Shown: one piece after another, positions 26,785 to 34,613 of the stretch | Position numbering within the stretch: the stretch's first letter is position 1 | How the letters are laid out: every line of letters begins with the position of its first letter | Assembly (NCBI RefSeq): GCF_020687505.1 | Contig: NZ_JAJEQT010000011.1 | Source of the DNA: Coprococcus_C hominis | GTDB lineage: Bacteria; Bacillota; Clostridia; Lachnospirales; Lachnospiraceae | Reading direction: 5' to 3' (one strand) | Length of the DNA stretch: 64,000 nt | The notes under the pieces: model-generated | The model's input: the letters and a program-made list of their open reading frames with translations, nothing else | Told to the model about the DNA's origin: nothing | The model's database searches: none | Program-made: the position numbers and the translations under genes

Positions 26785-27180
26785 TTAGCTGTTCTTTATA
26801 AACCGTGCGCTACACTTCGGACAACGTATCTCGATCTTTCCTTTTCCCTTTGGGATACGAATTTTCTGCTTACACTCCGGGCAACGGTAGATGTGATGCG
26901 TCTTACGCATCGTCATGTGGTTTCTCTCTTTCCGTCCCCACATGCGTAGTTTATACGTCTTATTTAGGAACCATGTATTTTCATCCCGACGCTTGCCAAT
27001 ATTTCTGGAGAACACACGGAAATATGCAAATGCAAAGGTCACAAATGCAATCGTGCTGAGTATATTGCTTCTTACAAACATATCGATAAAAACCAAGATA
27101 CACGCTGCCCACATCATACACATGGAAAGCTGATCCGTTCCATTTCTACCGCGCATAAAATCCATCAATTTCTGTCTCAT
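26785..27180 (-). CDS. Small membrane protein with C-terminal zinc ribbon
   Basis: 131 residues. About residues 20-60 contain two membrane helices (MMWAACILVFIDMFV and ILSTIAFVTFAFAYF). A basic linker follows, and the last ~30 residues are a zinc ribbon, CPECKQKIRIPKGKGKIEI then RCPKCSARF, a two-CxxC arrangement. The start at 27180 is chosen because GGAGG lies six bases upstream; an ATG two codons earlier overlaps that site. It lies 46 nt upstream of the DUF5685 gene and is probably co-transcribed with it. Function unknown. Confidence 0.78.
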   Translation of the reverse strand: MRQKLMDFMRGRNGTDQLSMCMMWAACILVFIDMFVRSNILSTIAFVTFAFAYFRVFSRNIGKRRDENTWFLNKTYKLRMWGRKERNHMTMRKTHHIYRCPECKQKIRIPKGKGKIEIRCPKCSARFIKNS

Positions 27181-27301
27181 AAACATCCTCCATAACTATA
27201 TCCAATCCTGATATTCATTATTCTTCTTCAATTTTTCGAATTGTCAAGTATTTTAACACGCGGGCAGGCTCCGTCAATGGCTTTCACAGAGATTTCACAA
27301 A

Positions 27302-27339
27302 ATAAAAAAATCCCTGATACATCTTGTATCAAGGATTTA
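27302..27339 (-). terminator. Terminator of the tRNA operon
   Basis: Minus strand 13-bp stem AAATCCTTGATAC / GTATCAGGGATTT with a 5-nt loop, then TTTTATTTTG. Confidence 0.92.
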
Positions 27340-27343
27340 AGAG

Positions 27344-27414
27344 AGGCGCGAGCCGGATTTGAACCGGCGGTGAAGGTGTTGCAGACCTCTGCCTTACCAC
27401 TTGGCTATCACGCC
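27344..27414 (-). tRNA. tRNA-Cys(GCA)
   Basis: Cloverleaf with 7-bp acceptor GGCGTGA/TCGCGCC, discriminator U73 (the Cys identity base), anticodon loop CTGCAAC giving GCA, and T-loop GGTTCAAATCC. CCA is not encoded. It is the last tRNA of the operon, 6 nt before the terminator stem. Confidence 0.95.
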
Positions 27415-27489
27415 ATATATCATAAGAAGAACCCGCTTGCGGGAGATCTCTTATGATTAGTAAGTAGCTTTGCTACTTACAATATCAAA

Positions 27490-27561
27490 CTCCCCGAGTA
27501 GGGCTCGAACCTACAACAACTCGGTTAACAGCCGAGTGCTCTACCATTGAGCTATCGAGGA
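27490..27561 (-). tRNA. tRNA-Asn(GTT)
   Basis: Acceptor TCCTCGA/TCGGGGA, discriminator G, D-arm AGCTCAATGGTAGAGC, anticodon loop CTGTTAAC giving GTT, T-arm GTAGGTTCGAGCCCTAC. CCA is not encoded. Confidence 0.95.
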
Positions 27562-27658
27562 ATATATCGTTGCATTTAACTAAACGCAAAGTAGATTATA
27601 TGAAATATTTCCAATCAAGTCAAGACTTATTTTCAATATTTTATCCGTAATCTACAAA

Positions 27659-27746
27659 CGGAGATGGAGGGATTTGAACCCTCGCGCCGCGCGAACGACC
27701 TACACCCTTAGCAGGGGCGCCTCTTCAGCCACTTGAGTACATCTCC
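27659..27746 (-). tRNA. tRNA-Ser(GCT)
   Basis: 88 nt with acceptor GGAGATG/CATCTCC, discriminator G, anticodon GCT in CCCCTGCTAAGGGTG, a long variable arm as expected for Ser, and T-arm GAGGGTTCAAATCCCTC. It is the first tRNA after the promoter. Confidence 0.95.
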
Positions 27747-27808
27747 AATGCCTAAAAAACACATTTTACCAATCGGTGTTATTTAGTTCCGCGTCAACAC
27801 GCTAAATT

Positions 27809-27837
27809 AGAATAACAAATATTGTACTAAATGTCAA
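27809..27837 (-). promoter_or_regulatory. Promoter of the tRNA Ser-Asn-Cys operon
   Basis: Minus strand: perfect -35 TTGACA (27832-27837), 17-bp spacer, -10 TATTCT (27809-27814), about 55 bp before tRNA-Ser. Confidence 0.88.
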
Positions 27838-27893
27838 GAGGTAATTATATACCCTTAGTATAATCCTATTTTTTATTATTTTATTCCAATAAA

Positions 27894-29606
27894 TTATTCA
27901 TACGAAAGAAGCGTATTCACGCCATCGTCACTTTCCATATAATGAACTGTGATTACATCACCTTCCTCAATCTTGATCAGGCTTTCATTTTCGGCAAAAT
28001 TCTGTTTGTAGACAGAACGATCTTTCGCTGTGATATACACATATGTCTCATTCTCTACCGTGATGTACCGGATCTGTGTGACTGTAATCTTCTTACTCAA
28101 CGTATCTTCGCTGACATCATTTCCACTTGTTGCAATGCTGTTTTCGGCAAGCAGCTTTCGGTAACTTGCAAGTGCTTCCTTCTGTGTCGCGCCAGTTGCC
28201 ACGATGCTGTATTTTTCCACATTGACAAGTGCATACATCTTCACAAGTCCTGCATTATCTTTGAGTACCATGATATAGGTTGGTACATTCCCGATGTTGA
28301 TCAGAGATGGGAATGATGACGTGTACCCGAGGTTTTGTACCTGTCCTTCCGCAGAGGACATCGCGGAATGTTCTTCCGCACCTGCAATTGCAAAATATTT
28401 ACTCTCTGCAGTTCTTGAATTCATCAACACAAATCCGATGTTCGACTGGTCGCCATTGACGGATGTCACACCTGTGTATACCCACACATCGCCATCCATC
28501 ACCTTGTAACCATAATCATCGGTCGTCACCTTGCAGCCTTTGTTTCCAATCTTGCTGTTAATGAATCCACCTGACAGCATACCATACCAGTTATACCGGT
28601 CACATAAGAGATCACCATCATACACGCGATCTACCCAGTTTGGAATATCACCCAGATCCATATATTCACAATCACCGCTGCATGGATCACAGAGCACGAT
28701 TCCCTTTACGTCCTTCGCTCCAAATAACCCTGCATTCGGCTTTAATACCGGACAGATATAATATGGATTTCCTTCGTTATCGAGTTCAAAATAATATCCG
28801 TTGAAATCATAAGTCGGATATGAAAGCTGTACATGCCGCTGCAGATTCTTGCCAAAATACGCAGAGGAAGAATACTGAATCGGCTTTTCAAGCTTCACAT
28901 AATCTGCCTCATTTTTGACCGGATCAACAAGCACGTATCCCGGAATTCCGGCATCTTTATTATTCAGATATTTGATAAATCCCGCATATTCAAGCGGAGC
29001 CACCTTCATCGGCACACCATTATAATCAATCGTGCTGTATGTCTCGCTCACCTGATACTGGCTGACAACGTCAGACAGGGAACCAATCGAACGATCACCG
29101 ATGATTCTCGCACTGTCCGTATCCATCAGTGCTATGTTATTGATATTCTCACTTTCCGGTACATCCGTTGCAAAATCACCATCTTCAACCTTGATGATTC
29201 CTGCATATTTCGATGCACGGAACAATTTGGAAGATGCCAACCCGCCTATAATCAATCCTACAATCAACACAAGAATTGCTGTAAATGAAACCATTACCAC
29301 CTTTGTCGAACCAACGGCTTCTTTGATATTGCCTTTTTTAGTAATGCGTGTTCCCTTGAAATCAAAGGAGCAGAATCCGATTGCCGCAAGCGTAAGTATC
29401 ACCCATGTCCAGAATCCAGAGGTATGTACATTGATTGCCGGTGTCAGAAAATAATAAAACAACACTTCCACAACGAGCAGCAACCCATACAGAAGAATGT
29501 TTGATCTGCGGATAGCAAATCCTGGTTTTCCGTTTTTCTGCTGTTTCTTCCTGCGCTCCTTTTCCATATCTACATCATATTCGACTTTAACCTTGTTTTT
29601 TGCCAT
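27894..29606 (-). CDS. Large membrane-anchored protein of unknown function
   Basis: 570 residues. The N-terminal ~38 are basic and cytosolic, then come hydrophobic segments near 39-60 (NILLYGLLLVVEVLFYYFL), 65-83 and 105-130 (VVMVSFTAILVLIVGLIIGG). The remaining ~440 residues should be extracytoplasmic and beta-rich. This part includes paired Cys in VLCDPCSGDCEYMD. It ends with a small domain TQIRYITVENETYVYITAKD. The start at 29606 has AGGTG before it; an ATG seven codons earlier lacks a site. I do not recognise the family. It is separate from its neighbours (80-nt gap to the AlbA_2 gene). Confidence 0.8.
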   Translation of the reverse strand: MAKNKVKVEYDVDMEKERRKKQQKNGKPGFAIRRSNILLYGLLLVVEVLFYYFLTPAINVHTSGFWTWVILTLAAIGFCSFDFKGTRITKKGNIKEAVGSTKVVMVSFTAILVLIVGLIIGGLASSKLFRASKYAGIIKVEDGDFATDVPESENINNIALMDTDSARIIGDRSIGSLSDVVSQYQVSETYSTIDYNGVPMKVAPLEYAGFIKYLNNKDAGIPGYVLVDPVKNEADYVKLEKPIQYSSSAYFGKNLQRHVQLSYPTYDFNGYYFELDNEGNPYYICPVLKPNAGLFGAKDVKGIVLCDPCSGDCEYMDLGDIPNWVDRVYDGDLLCDRYNWYGMLSGGFINSKIGNKGCKVTTDDYGYKVMDGDVWVYTGVTSVNGDQSNIGFVLMNSRTAESKYFAIAGAEEHSAMSSAEGQVQNLGYTSSFPSLINIGNVPTYIMVLKDNAGLVKMYALVNVEKYSIVATGATQKEALASYRKLLAENSIATSGNDVSEDTLSKKITVTQIRYITVENETYVYITAKDRSVYKQNFAENESLIKIEEGDVITVHYMESDDGVNTLLSYE

Positions 29607-29648
29607 ATTAACACCTGCCTTTTTCATTATATTTGTTACATACTGTTA

Positions 29649-29682
29649 GTCAGAAAGATGGTCAAATGACCATCTTCCTGAC
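29649..29682. repeat. Long palindrome after the AlbA_2 gene
   Basis: A 16-bp arm, one mismatch, around AA: GTCAGAAAGATGGTCA-AA-TGACCATCTTCCTGAC. No T-run follows, so it may be an operator or weak terminator. A related palindrome (ATCTTGGTCA-TTA-TGACCAAGAT) lies inside the gene at about 29882-29904. Confidence 0.6.
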
Positions 29683-29687
29683 CAAGT

Positions 29688-31052
29688 CTATGAATAATAT
29701 TTCTGATTTTTACTTTTAGGTTTATCTGGTTCTGTCCTTTTTAACTCTCCTATTTTAAGCATTCTATCCAGATAGTGCCTTCTAAAATAAGATCGTTCCA
29801 GATTAAATTCTTTCAGAATTTCACTTGCTGATTTTGGTATTCTGCAAAATTCAATAATTTTGTTTTTCATATCTTGGTCACTATCTTGGTCATTATGACC
29901 AAGATAATCGTAATTATCCAATAGTTTCAAATACCTATCACAAGCCTGACACAACACCATAATTCCAGACTCATTAATATCATATTCCGGCAATGATCCA
30001 TCATAAAGTGCACAACCTTCTTTAATCTTTTCAAAGCCTCTTCCCCAAGCCTCAATCATTCCGCTTTTAAAAAATACATTTGCTAAATTCGGATTATATG
30101 GTTTGGAAGAATGCTTCATAAACAACTTGTCCGTTGTATCCAAATTAGGAGGCATTTCACCATCATTCCAAACATATATCTTATCCTCATAAACACTAAT
30201 TTGAATAGGATTACAACTGCTATAGTCTTTATGAACAATTGCATTTAAAAGAATCTCTCGAAATGCATCTTTATGAAACATAAACTGTTCAATCCTCTGA
30301 ATACCTTCATAAGCAATACGTGCTTTCATATATTTCGTGTACACTAAATCTATGGTTTTATCCACTTGCTCAAGCAATGGACCATGCACTTCATCCTGAT
30401 ATTTCAAATCGGAATCCGATTTTCCAAAGAAACCAATTTTAACATAGGCTCCTGTAACCCATTTTTCTGGATCATTATAAAATGCTAACATAGCTGCCCT
30501 TATTAAATATCCATTTTCATCTATCAGATGCAAATTATCCATAAGCACTTCATCAGACACATTTACATCTTCCTGAGTCAATCTGCCACGTCTAACCGAC
30601 TTTTCCTTAAATAACTGTATTGCATCCTGTTTCAAATCTGTTACCGAAAGTTTAGGCAATGGTACTCCATCCCACGTTCTTCCTTGTGTTTTTAACAATG
30701 TCCTTTCTAATTCCTTTCCAGTAATCTCACGCATAGTACTACCAGAACGATAATAATATTTTCCTCGAAAACTGATTAATGAGGGATATTTATCAACAAT
30801 TATTTCCAAATATTCTAAGCCATCTTTATACAATAAATTTACATCCGCAATAATTCCCATTGTATCTGTAATTTTGCTTGGAATCAGTTCTAACAATTCT
30901 TTCGCATTATCAATTCCAATAACATTACCATCATCATCCGTTCCGATATATATTGTTCCACCATATGCATTTGCATATCCGCAAATCCACTTCAAATATT
31001 CATCACGCCATGCCTGTTTCCATTCTACCGACTGATGTTCTTTTTCTTTCAT
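29688..31052 (-). CDS. AlbA_2/Schlafen-type ATP-binding transcriptional regulator
   Basis: 454 residues. The N-terminal ~125 form an AlbA_2 (Schlafen-AlbA) domain with SVEWKQAWRDEYLKWICGYANAYGG-like sequence and IYIGTDDDGNVIGI. The middle (about 230-370) is the RecG-like/HATPase_c_4 module with REILLNAIVHKDYS, VWNDGEMP and MIEAWGRGFEKI. The C-terminal ~60 residues suit a winged helix (KSASEILKEFNLERSYFRRH). The gene is clearly more AT-rich than its neighbours, with AAA/ATT-dominated codon use, suggesting acquisition by transfer. Related proteins occur as stand-alone regulators and in mobile or defence islands; its role here is unknown. Confidence 0.85.
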   Translation of the reverse strand: MKEKEHQSVEWKQAWRDEYLKWICGYANAYGGTIYIGTDDDGNVIGIDNAKELLELIPSKITDTMGIIADVNLLYKDGLEYLEIIVDKYPSLISFRGKYYYRSGSTMREITGKELERTLLKTQGRTWDGVPLPKLSVTDLKQDAIQLFKEKSVRRGRLTQEDVNVSDEVLMDNLHLIDENGYLIRAAMLAFYNDPEKWVTGAYVKIGFFGKSDSDLKYQDEVHGPLLEQVDKTIDLVYTKYMKARIAYEGIQRIEQFMFHKDAFREILLNAIVHKDYSSCNPIQISVYEDKIYVWNDGEMPPNLDTTDKLFMKHSSKPYNPNLANVFFKSGMIEAWGRGFEKIKEGCALYDGSLPEYDINESGIMVLCQACDRYLKLLDNYDYLGHNDQDSDQDMKNKIIEFCRIPKSASEILKEFNLERSYFRRHYLDRMLKIGELKRTEPDKPKSKNQKYYS

Positions 31053-31081
31053 CTACTACCCCAACTTTCATATTCATATTT

Positions 31082-31690
31082 TTAATTATGCTCCTTCAGA
31101 TAATCTGCAACCGCCGTCTCATACAGATTGTGTCCCTCGCTGTCGATCACGACGATTACCGGAAGATTCTCCACGCGCATCTTACGGATTGCCTCGGTTC
31201 CAAGGTCATCATAAGCGATTACCTCGGACTCCTTGATACATTTGGATAAAAGTGCACCCGCTCCGCCGACGGCTGCCATATATACGGCTTTTTCCTTCAC
31301 GATTGCATCAATGACTGCCTGACTGCGCTTGCCTTTTCCAATCATGCCCTTCAACCCTTTTGAAAGCAGAAGCGGTGTATATTTATCCATACGGCTGCTT
31401 GTTGTAGGTCCGGCAGAACCGATGACCTGTCCCGGCTTCGCCGGTGTCGGTCCGAGATAATAGATTGTATTTCCTGTAATATCCAGTGGCAGAATCTGAT
31501 CCTCATACAGCTTTGCTCCGCTATACTCTACTTCCGGATGTTTCTCCTGCTCCACGCAGATAGCATCATACATCCGCTTGTGTGCAGCATCTCTGGCACT
31601 GTAAATCGTGCCGGTCAGATAGATATAATCTCCTGCATGAAGCTCCTTTAATTCCTCTTCGCTAAATGGTACTGCAATATGTCGTTCCAT
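31082..31690 (-). CDS. fumB: Class I fumarate hydratase, beta (C-terminal) subunit
   Basis: Small subunit of the iron-sulfur fumarase/tartrate dehydratase family; with the alpha subunit it interconverts fumarate and malate. 202 residues. Diagnostic stretches are GTIYSARDAAHKRMYD, GPTPAKPGQVIGSAGPTTSSRMD and KGLKGMIGKGKRS. The alpha-subunit gene lies 1.8 kb upstream on the same strand, separated by a DUF4153 gene, whereas the two are usually adjacent. An L-tartrate dehydratase role cannot be excluded. Confidence 0.92.
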   Translation of the reverse strand: MERHIAVPFSEEELKELHAGDYIYLTGTIYSARDAAHKRMYDAICVEQEKHPEVEYSGAKLYEDQILPLDITGNTIYYLGPTPAKPGQVIGSAGPTTSSRMDKYTPLLLSKGLKGMIGKGKRSQAVIDAIVKEKAVYMAAVGGAGALLSKCIKESEVIAYDDLGTEAIRKMRVENLPVIVVIDSEGHNLYETAVADYLKEHN

Positions 31691-31723
31691 GTTCTAGTCC
31701 TCCACTACTATTTTTTATTGTAC

Positions 31724-33400
31724 TTACTTTGTCAACATATATCCCTTCATAAACATCCTGTTTATCTTATCTTGCTTTTCGTCTATTTCGAAGCTGATAT
31801 ACGTTATAATCAGCTTTTCCGTATCACTGACTTGTATTTCATAGACTATGTCTTTTTCGTTTATCTTCTGATTTTCTCTTTTATCCTCCAGATTCTTATA
31901 ATATGAAATACAGGAAGTAAAATCTACATTCTTATATTCGCTGTCTCCGACTGTAATCGTTTTATTCTCATAGTTTTCGATTGTGCTTTCCTCGTTCCAA
32001 TGTGCAGTCATCGTATAGATTTTTGCATATCCATCAATGATGATTCCTTTCTCTTCAATTGGATCTGCATAAAAATATACAGATTCCCATTGTTCACTGT
32101 CATGCGTATCTCCACCATACATCATACTATGTAATTCATCCTGCTCCGCTTCCGTGAGATTGGTCTTTATGTATCGTCTGCCATACGCATTTCCACGCAA
32201 ATAATCATACGCTTCCGCAGCCACTTCCTTATCCGAAGTTTGATTCTTTACAAACCTGTTTTTCTGTGACTGATAAGACAGGTAAGATGCATTTCCAAAT
32301 GGAAGCAGAAGTCCTATTAATAAACATCCCACGAATACAAGGATCAGATTTTCATAATGCCGGTTCCACAGAATATAGATGATCTGAAGCAGTATAAACA
32401 TGATTGCCACATATCGCTGCTCCGTCAGTCCATATGCTTTGACACGCACTGACATAGAATAGATTTCAAGCAGGATAAACGGTGCATAGATATATTTCGT
32501 AATATGGATCAGTTTCTTATAACGTGAAGACTTCTCCTCCACGAACCCGGATGCCATCATCCAGATTGGCATACCAATTGCAAAAAGACTTGCACAGATA
32601 CTGAAGATTTCGTTGCTCGGAACCTCCTGCGTCACGAAGATTTTTACCACATAGAGATAGATTACGAACATCGCAATCCACACGCATGGAAGTAGCACAT
32701 ACGATACAAATTTCTTCGTAAATGCCGCGTTATCTTCGCTTGTGTCCGAGACAGCAAGCAGGCAGGTTGGAAAATACGCAAGTGCACTCAGCAATAACTG
32801 GATATTCAACTCCACTCTGAACGTATCTATATCCACAAGCAATGCATCTATAATTTCAAGAATCAGGATAACCGCAATATTTAACACCAGATAGACACCA
32901 ACTGCCCGGAGCAATGCGAATATAATCCGTCCGATACAATGTGGCAGATCCAGTTTCTGCTGCCGGAGCAATACATAGATTGCAAGAAGCACCGTGCATG
33001 CAATGTAAAAATACAAGATACTTTCAAATATCAGATTCGGTATATCCGCTTTCTGTGCTTTAAGAATCTCTGACAAATTCTCAAATACGATTGCAATCAC
33101 AAACGTTACGCCATATCCGATCAGCCATTTCTGTTTGTTTTTCTGTGCTTCTTCTGCTGTTTTCTTCCACAGACTCTCAACCAGAAAATTCCCGGCAAGC
33201 CAGATAGAACACACAGTCACGATAGATTCTATGTCAAACCCTTTTTTCTGATTTGCTATGATACTCACAACCGCTATGATAAACGCGCAGAAAATACTCG
33301 CAGCATAACGTATGTAAATCTGCTTGAATTTCGCCATATTCTGGTTGATATAATTTGAAACCTTTCCCAAGTACATATCTCCTTTCTTTCGGGCACGCAT
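31724..33400 (-). CDS. DUF4153-type polytopic membrane protein
   Basis: 558 residues; about eleven hydrophobic helices in the first ~370, arranged as in DUF4153 proteins (for example SIFCAFIIAVVSIIANQKKG near 34-53 and LLLSALAYFPTCLLAV). A soluble C-terminal domain of about 180 residues follows, rich in acidic and Tyr residues, and is probably extracytoplasmic. No catalytic motif is visible. It lies between the two fumarase subunit genes with gaps of 33 and 83 nt, so it is likely co-transcribed with them. Start choice is uncertain: an ATG eight codons downstream has GGAG only two bases away, so I keep the first. Confidence 0.78.
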   Translation of the reverse strand: MRARKKGDMYLGKVSNYINQNMAKFKQIYIRYAASIFCAFIIAVVSIIANQKKGFDIESIVTVCSIWLAGNFLVESLWKKTAEEAQKNKQKWLIGYGVTFVIAIVFENLSEILKAQKADIPNLIFESILYFYIACTVLLAIYVLLRQQKLDLPHCIGRIIFALLRAVGVYLVLNIAVILILEIIDALLVDIDTFRVELNIQLLLSALAYFPTCLLAVSDTSEDNAAFTKKFVSYVLLPCVWIAMFVIYLYVVKIFVTQEVPSNEIFSICASLFAIGMPIWMMASGFVEEKSSRYKKLIHITKYIYAPFILLEIYSMSVRVKAYGLTEQRYVAIMFILLQIIYILWNRHYENLILVFVGCLLIGLLLPFGNASYLSYQSQKNRFVKNQTSDKEVAAEAYDYLRGNAYGRRYIKTNLTEAEQDELHSMMYGGDTHDSEQWESVYFYADPIEEKGIIIDGYAKIYTMTAHWNEESTIENYENKTITVGDSEYKNVDFTSCISYYKNLEDKRENQKINEKDIVYEIQVSDTEKLIITYISFEIDEKQDKINRMFMKGYMLTK

Positions 33401-33483
33401 GATTCTCGTTTATAACCTACACATGCATCCATCCAATCTCCTGTACATCTTACTCTATCATTTCTTCCATATTATTTATATTT

Positions 33484-34326
33484 CTACAACACAACTGTCT
33501 TGTGACGATTGACATGACAGCACATATTGACTGCAAGCGGCATACCTGCGATATGCGTTGCGTAGGTTTCAATATTGACGGCGAGCGCCGTTGTCTTTCC
33601 TCCAAGTCCACCCGGTCCGATTCCCGTCTTATTCACAAGCTCCAATATCTCGTCTTCGAGCTTCGCAATATGTGCCTTCTCCGAATGTGATCCTGCTGGT
33701 CTTGTGAGTGCTTTCTTCGCAAGCTTTGCCGCAAGCTCAAAATCACCGCCAAGTCCGACACCGACTACCATCGGCGGACAGGCATTTGGTCCGGCATCCT
33801 TGACTGCTGCAAGTACGGACTGACGGATTCCTTCTTCTCCATCTGCCGGCTTCAGCATATACACCTTGCTCATATTCTCACTTCCAAAGCCCTTCGGTGC
33901 AATCGTGATTTCCAGCTTATCACCCGGCACGATATCGTAGTGAATGATTGCCGGTGTATTATCTCCTGTATTCTCACGCTGCAACGGATCTTTCACGACA
34001 GATTTTCGCAGATATCCTTCCGTATATCCTCTTCTCACACCTTCGTTGATGGCATCTGTGAGATTCATTCCTTCAATGTGCAGATTCTGTCCAACATTCA
34101 CGAAGAACACTGCCATTCCTGTATCCTGACAGATTGGTGTTTTATCTTCTCCTGCAATCTCCATATTCTCGATCAACTGATTCAAGATCTGCTTGCCGAG
34201 TGTGCTGTCTTCCTCTTTTGCCGCCTGACGTATCTTTCCATCCATATCATCTGCCAGATACAGATTGGCCGAGATACACATTTCTTTCACTGCTTCAATG
34301 ATTTTGTCTGTGTGTAATGTTCGCAT
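33484..34326 (-). CDS. fumA: Class I fumarate hydratase, alpha (N-terminal) subunit
   Basis: Carries the oxygen-sensitive [4Fe-4S] cluster of the two-subunit fumarase. 280 residues. Family blocks are TPICQDTGMAVFFVNVG (with a cluster Cys), GSENMSKVYMLKPADG, GPNACPPMVVGVGLGGDFE (second Cys) and NKTGIGPGGLGGKTTALAVNIE, with the third Cys in AVNMCCHVNRHK. It is the first gene of the fumA-DUF4153-fumB group and has a weak site (AAAGGAG) before the ATG. It lies downstream of the gyrA operon, after a hairpin at 34351-34380. Confidence 0.93.
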   Translation of the reverse strand: MRTLHTDKIIEAVKEMCISANLYLADDMDGKIRQAAKEEDSTLGKQILNQLIENMEIAGEDKTPICQDTGMAVFFVNVGQNLHIEGMNLTDAINEGVRRGYTEGYLRKSVVKDPLQRENTGDNTPAIIHYDIVPGDKLEITIAPKGFGSENMSKVYMLKPADGEEGIRQSVLAAVKDAGPNACPPMVVGVGLGGDFELAAKLAKKALTRPAGSHSEKAHIAKLEDEILELVNKTGIGPGGLGGKTTALAVNIETYATHIAGMPLAVNMCCHVNRHKTVVL

Positions 34327-34348
34327 GGTTTACTCCTTTTTAACATAC

Positions 34349-34384
34349 TAAGGCTGCTACATGATTTCTCATATAGCAGCCCTT
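34349..34384 (-). terminator. Hairpin ending the dnaA-gyrA operon
   Basis: GGCTGCTA / TAGCAGCC stem (34351-34380) just past the stop of the small membrane protein. The T-run on the minus strand is poor, so the terminator call is tentative. Confidence 0.5.
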
Positions 34385-34387
34385 TTC

Positions 34388-34591
34388 TTAATCATCCAAA
34401 TAGTCGTCTTTATCTTTCGTATCAATTCCACGTTTCTTATTCTGTGCACGCACATAAATCGAAACAAAAATGTATGTCACAAATAACAATACAAATATGA
34501 CACCTACCCAATACATAAGTGCATATAAGAAATTGGATACGCCATCCATCTTGGAAAGACCTTCCAAGCCCTCTTTAATACTATCGTTCAT
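34388..34591 (-). CDS. Small single-pass membrane protein after gyrA
   Basis: 67 residues. One clear membrane helix at about 24-47 (YALMYWVGVIFVLLFVTYIFVSI) is followed by a basic then acidic tail (RAQNKKRGIDTKDKDDYLDD). GAGGG lies before the ATG. It starts 22 nt after the gyrA stop, so it is the last gene of the dnaA-gyrA run. Not recognised. Confidence 0.65.
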   Translation of the reverse strand: MNDSIKEGLEGLSKMDGVSNFLYALMYWVGVIFVLLFVTYIFVSIYVRAQNKKRGIDTKDKDDYLDD

Positions 34592-34613
34592 CGCTTTTCC
34601 CTCTTTTCACGAT

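Noticed and set aside
33360..33400. Later ATG (33376) as the DUF4153 start
   Set aside because: GGAG lies only two bases before that ATG, too close for normal initiation; not certain, so the longer form is kept.
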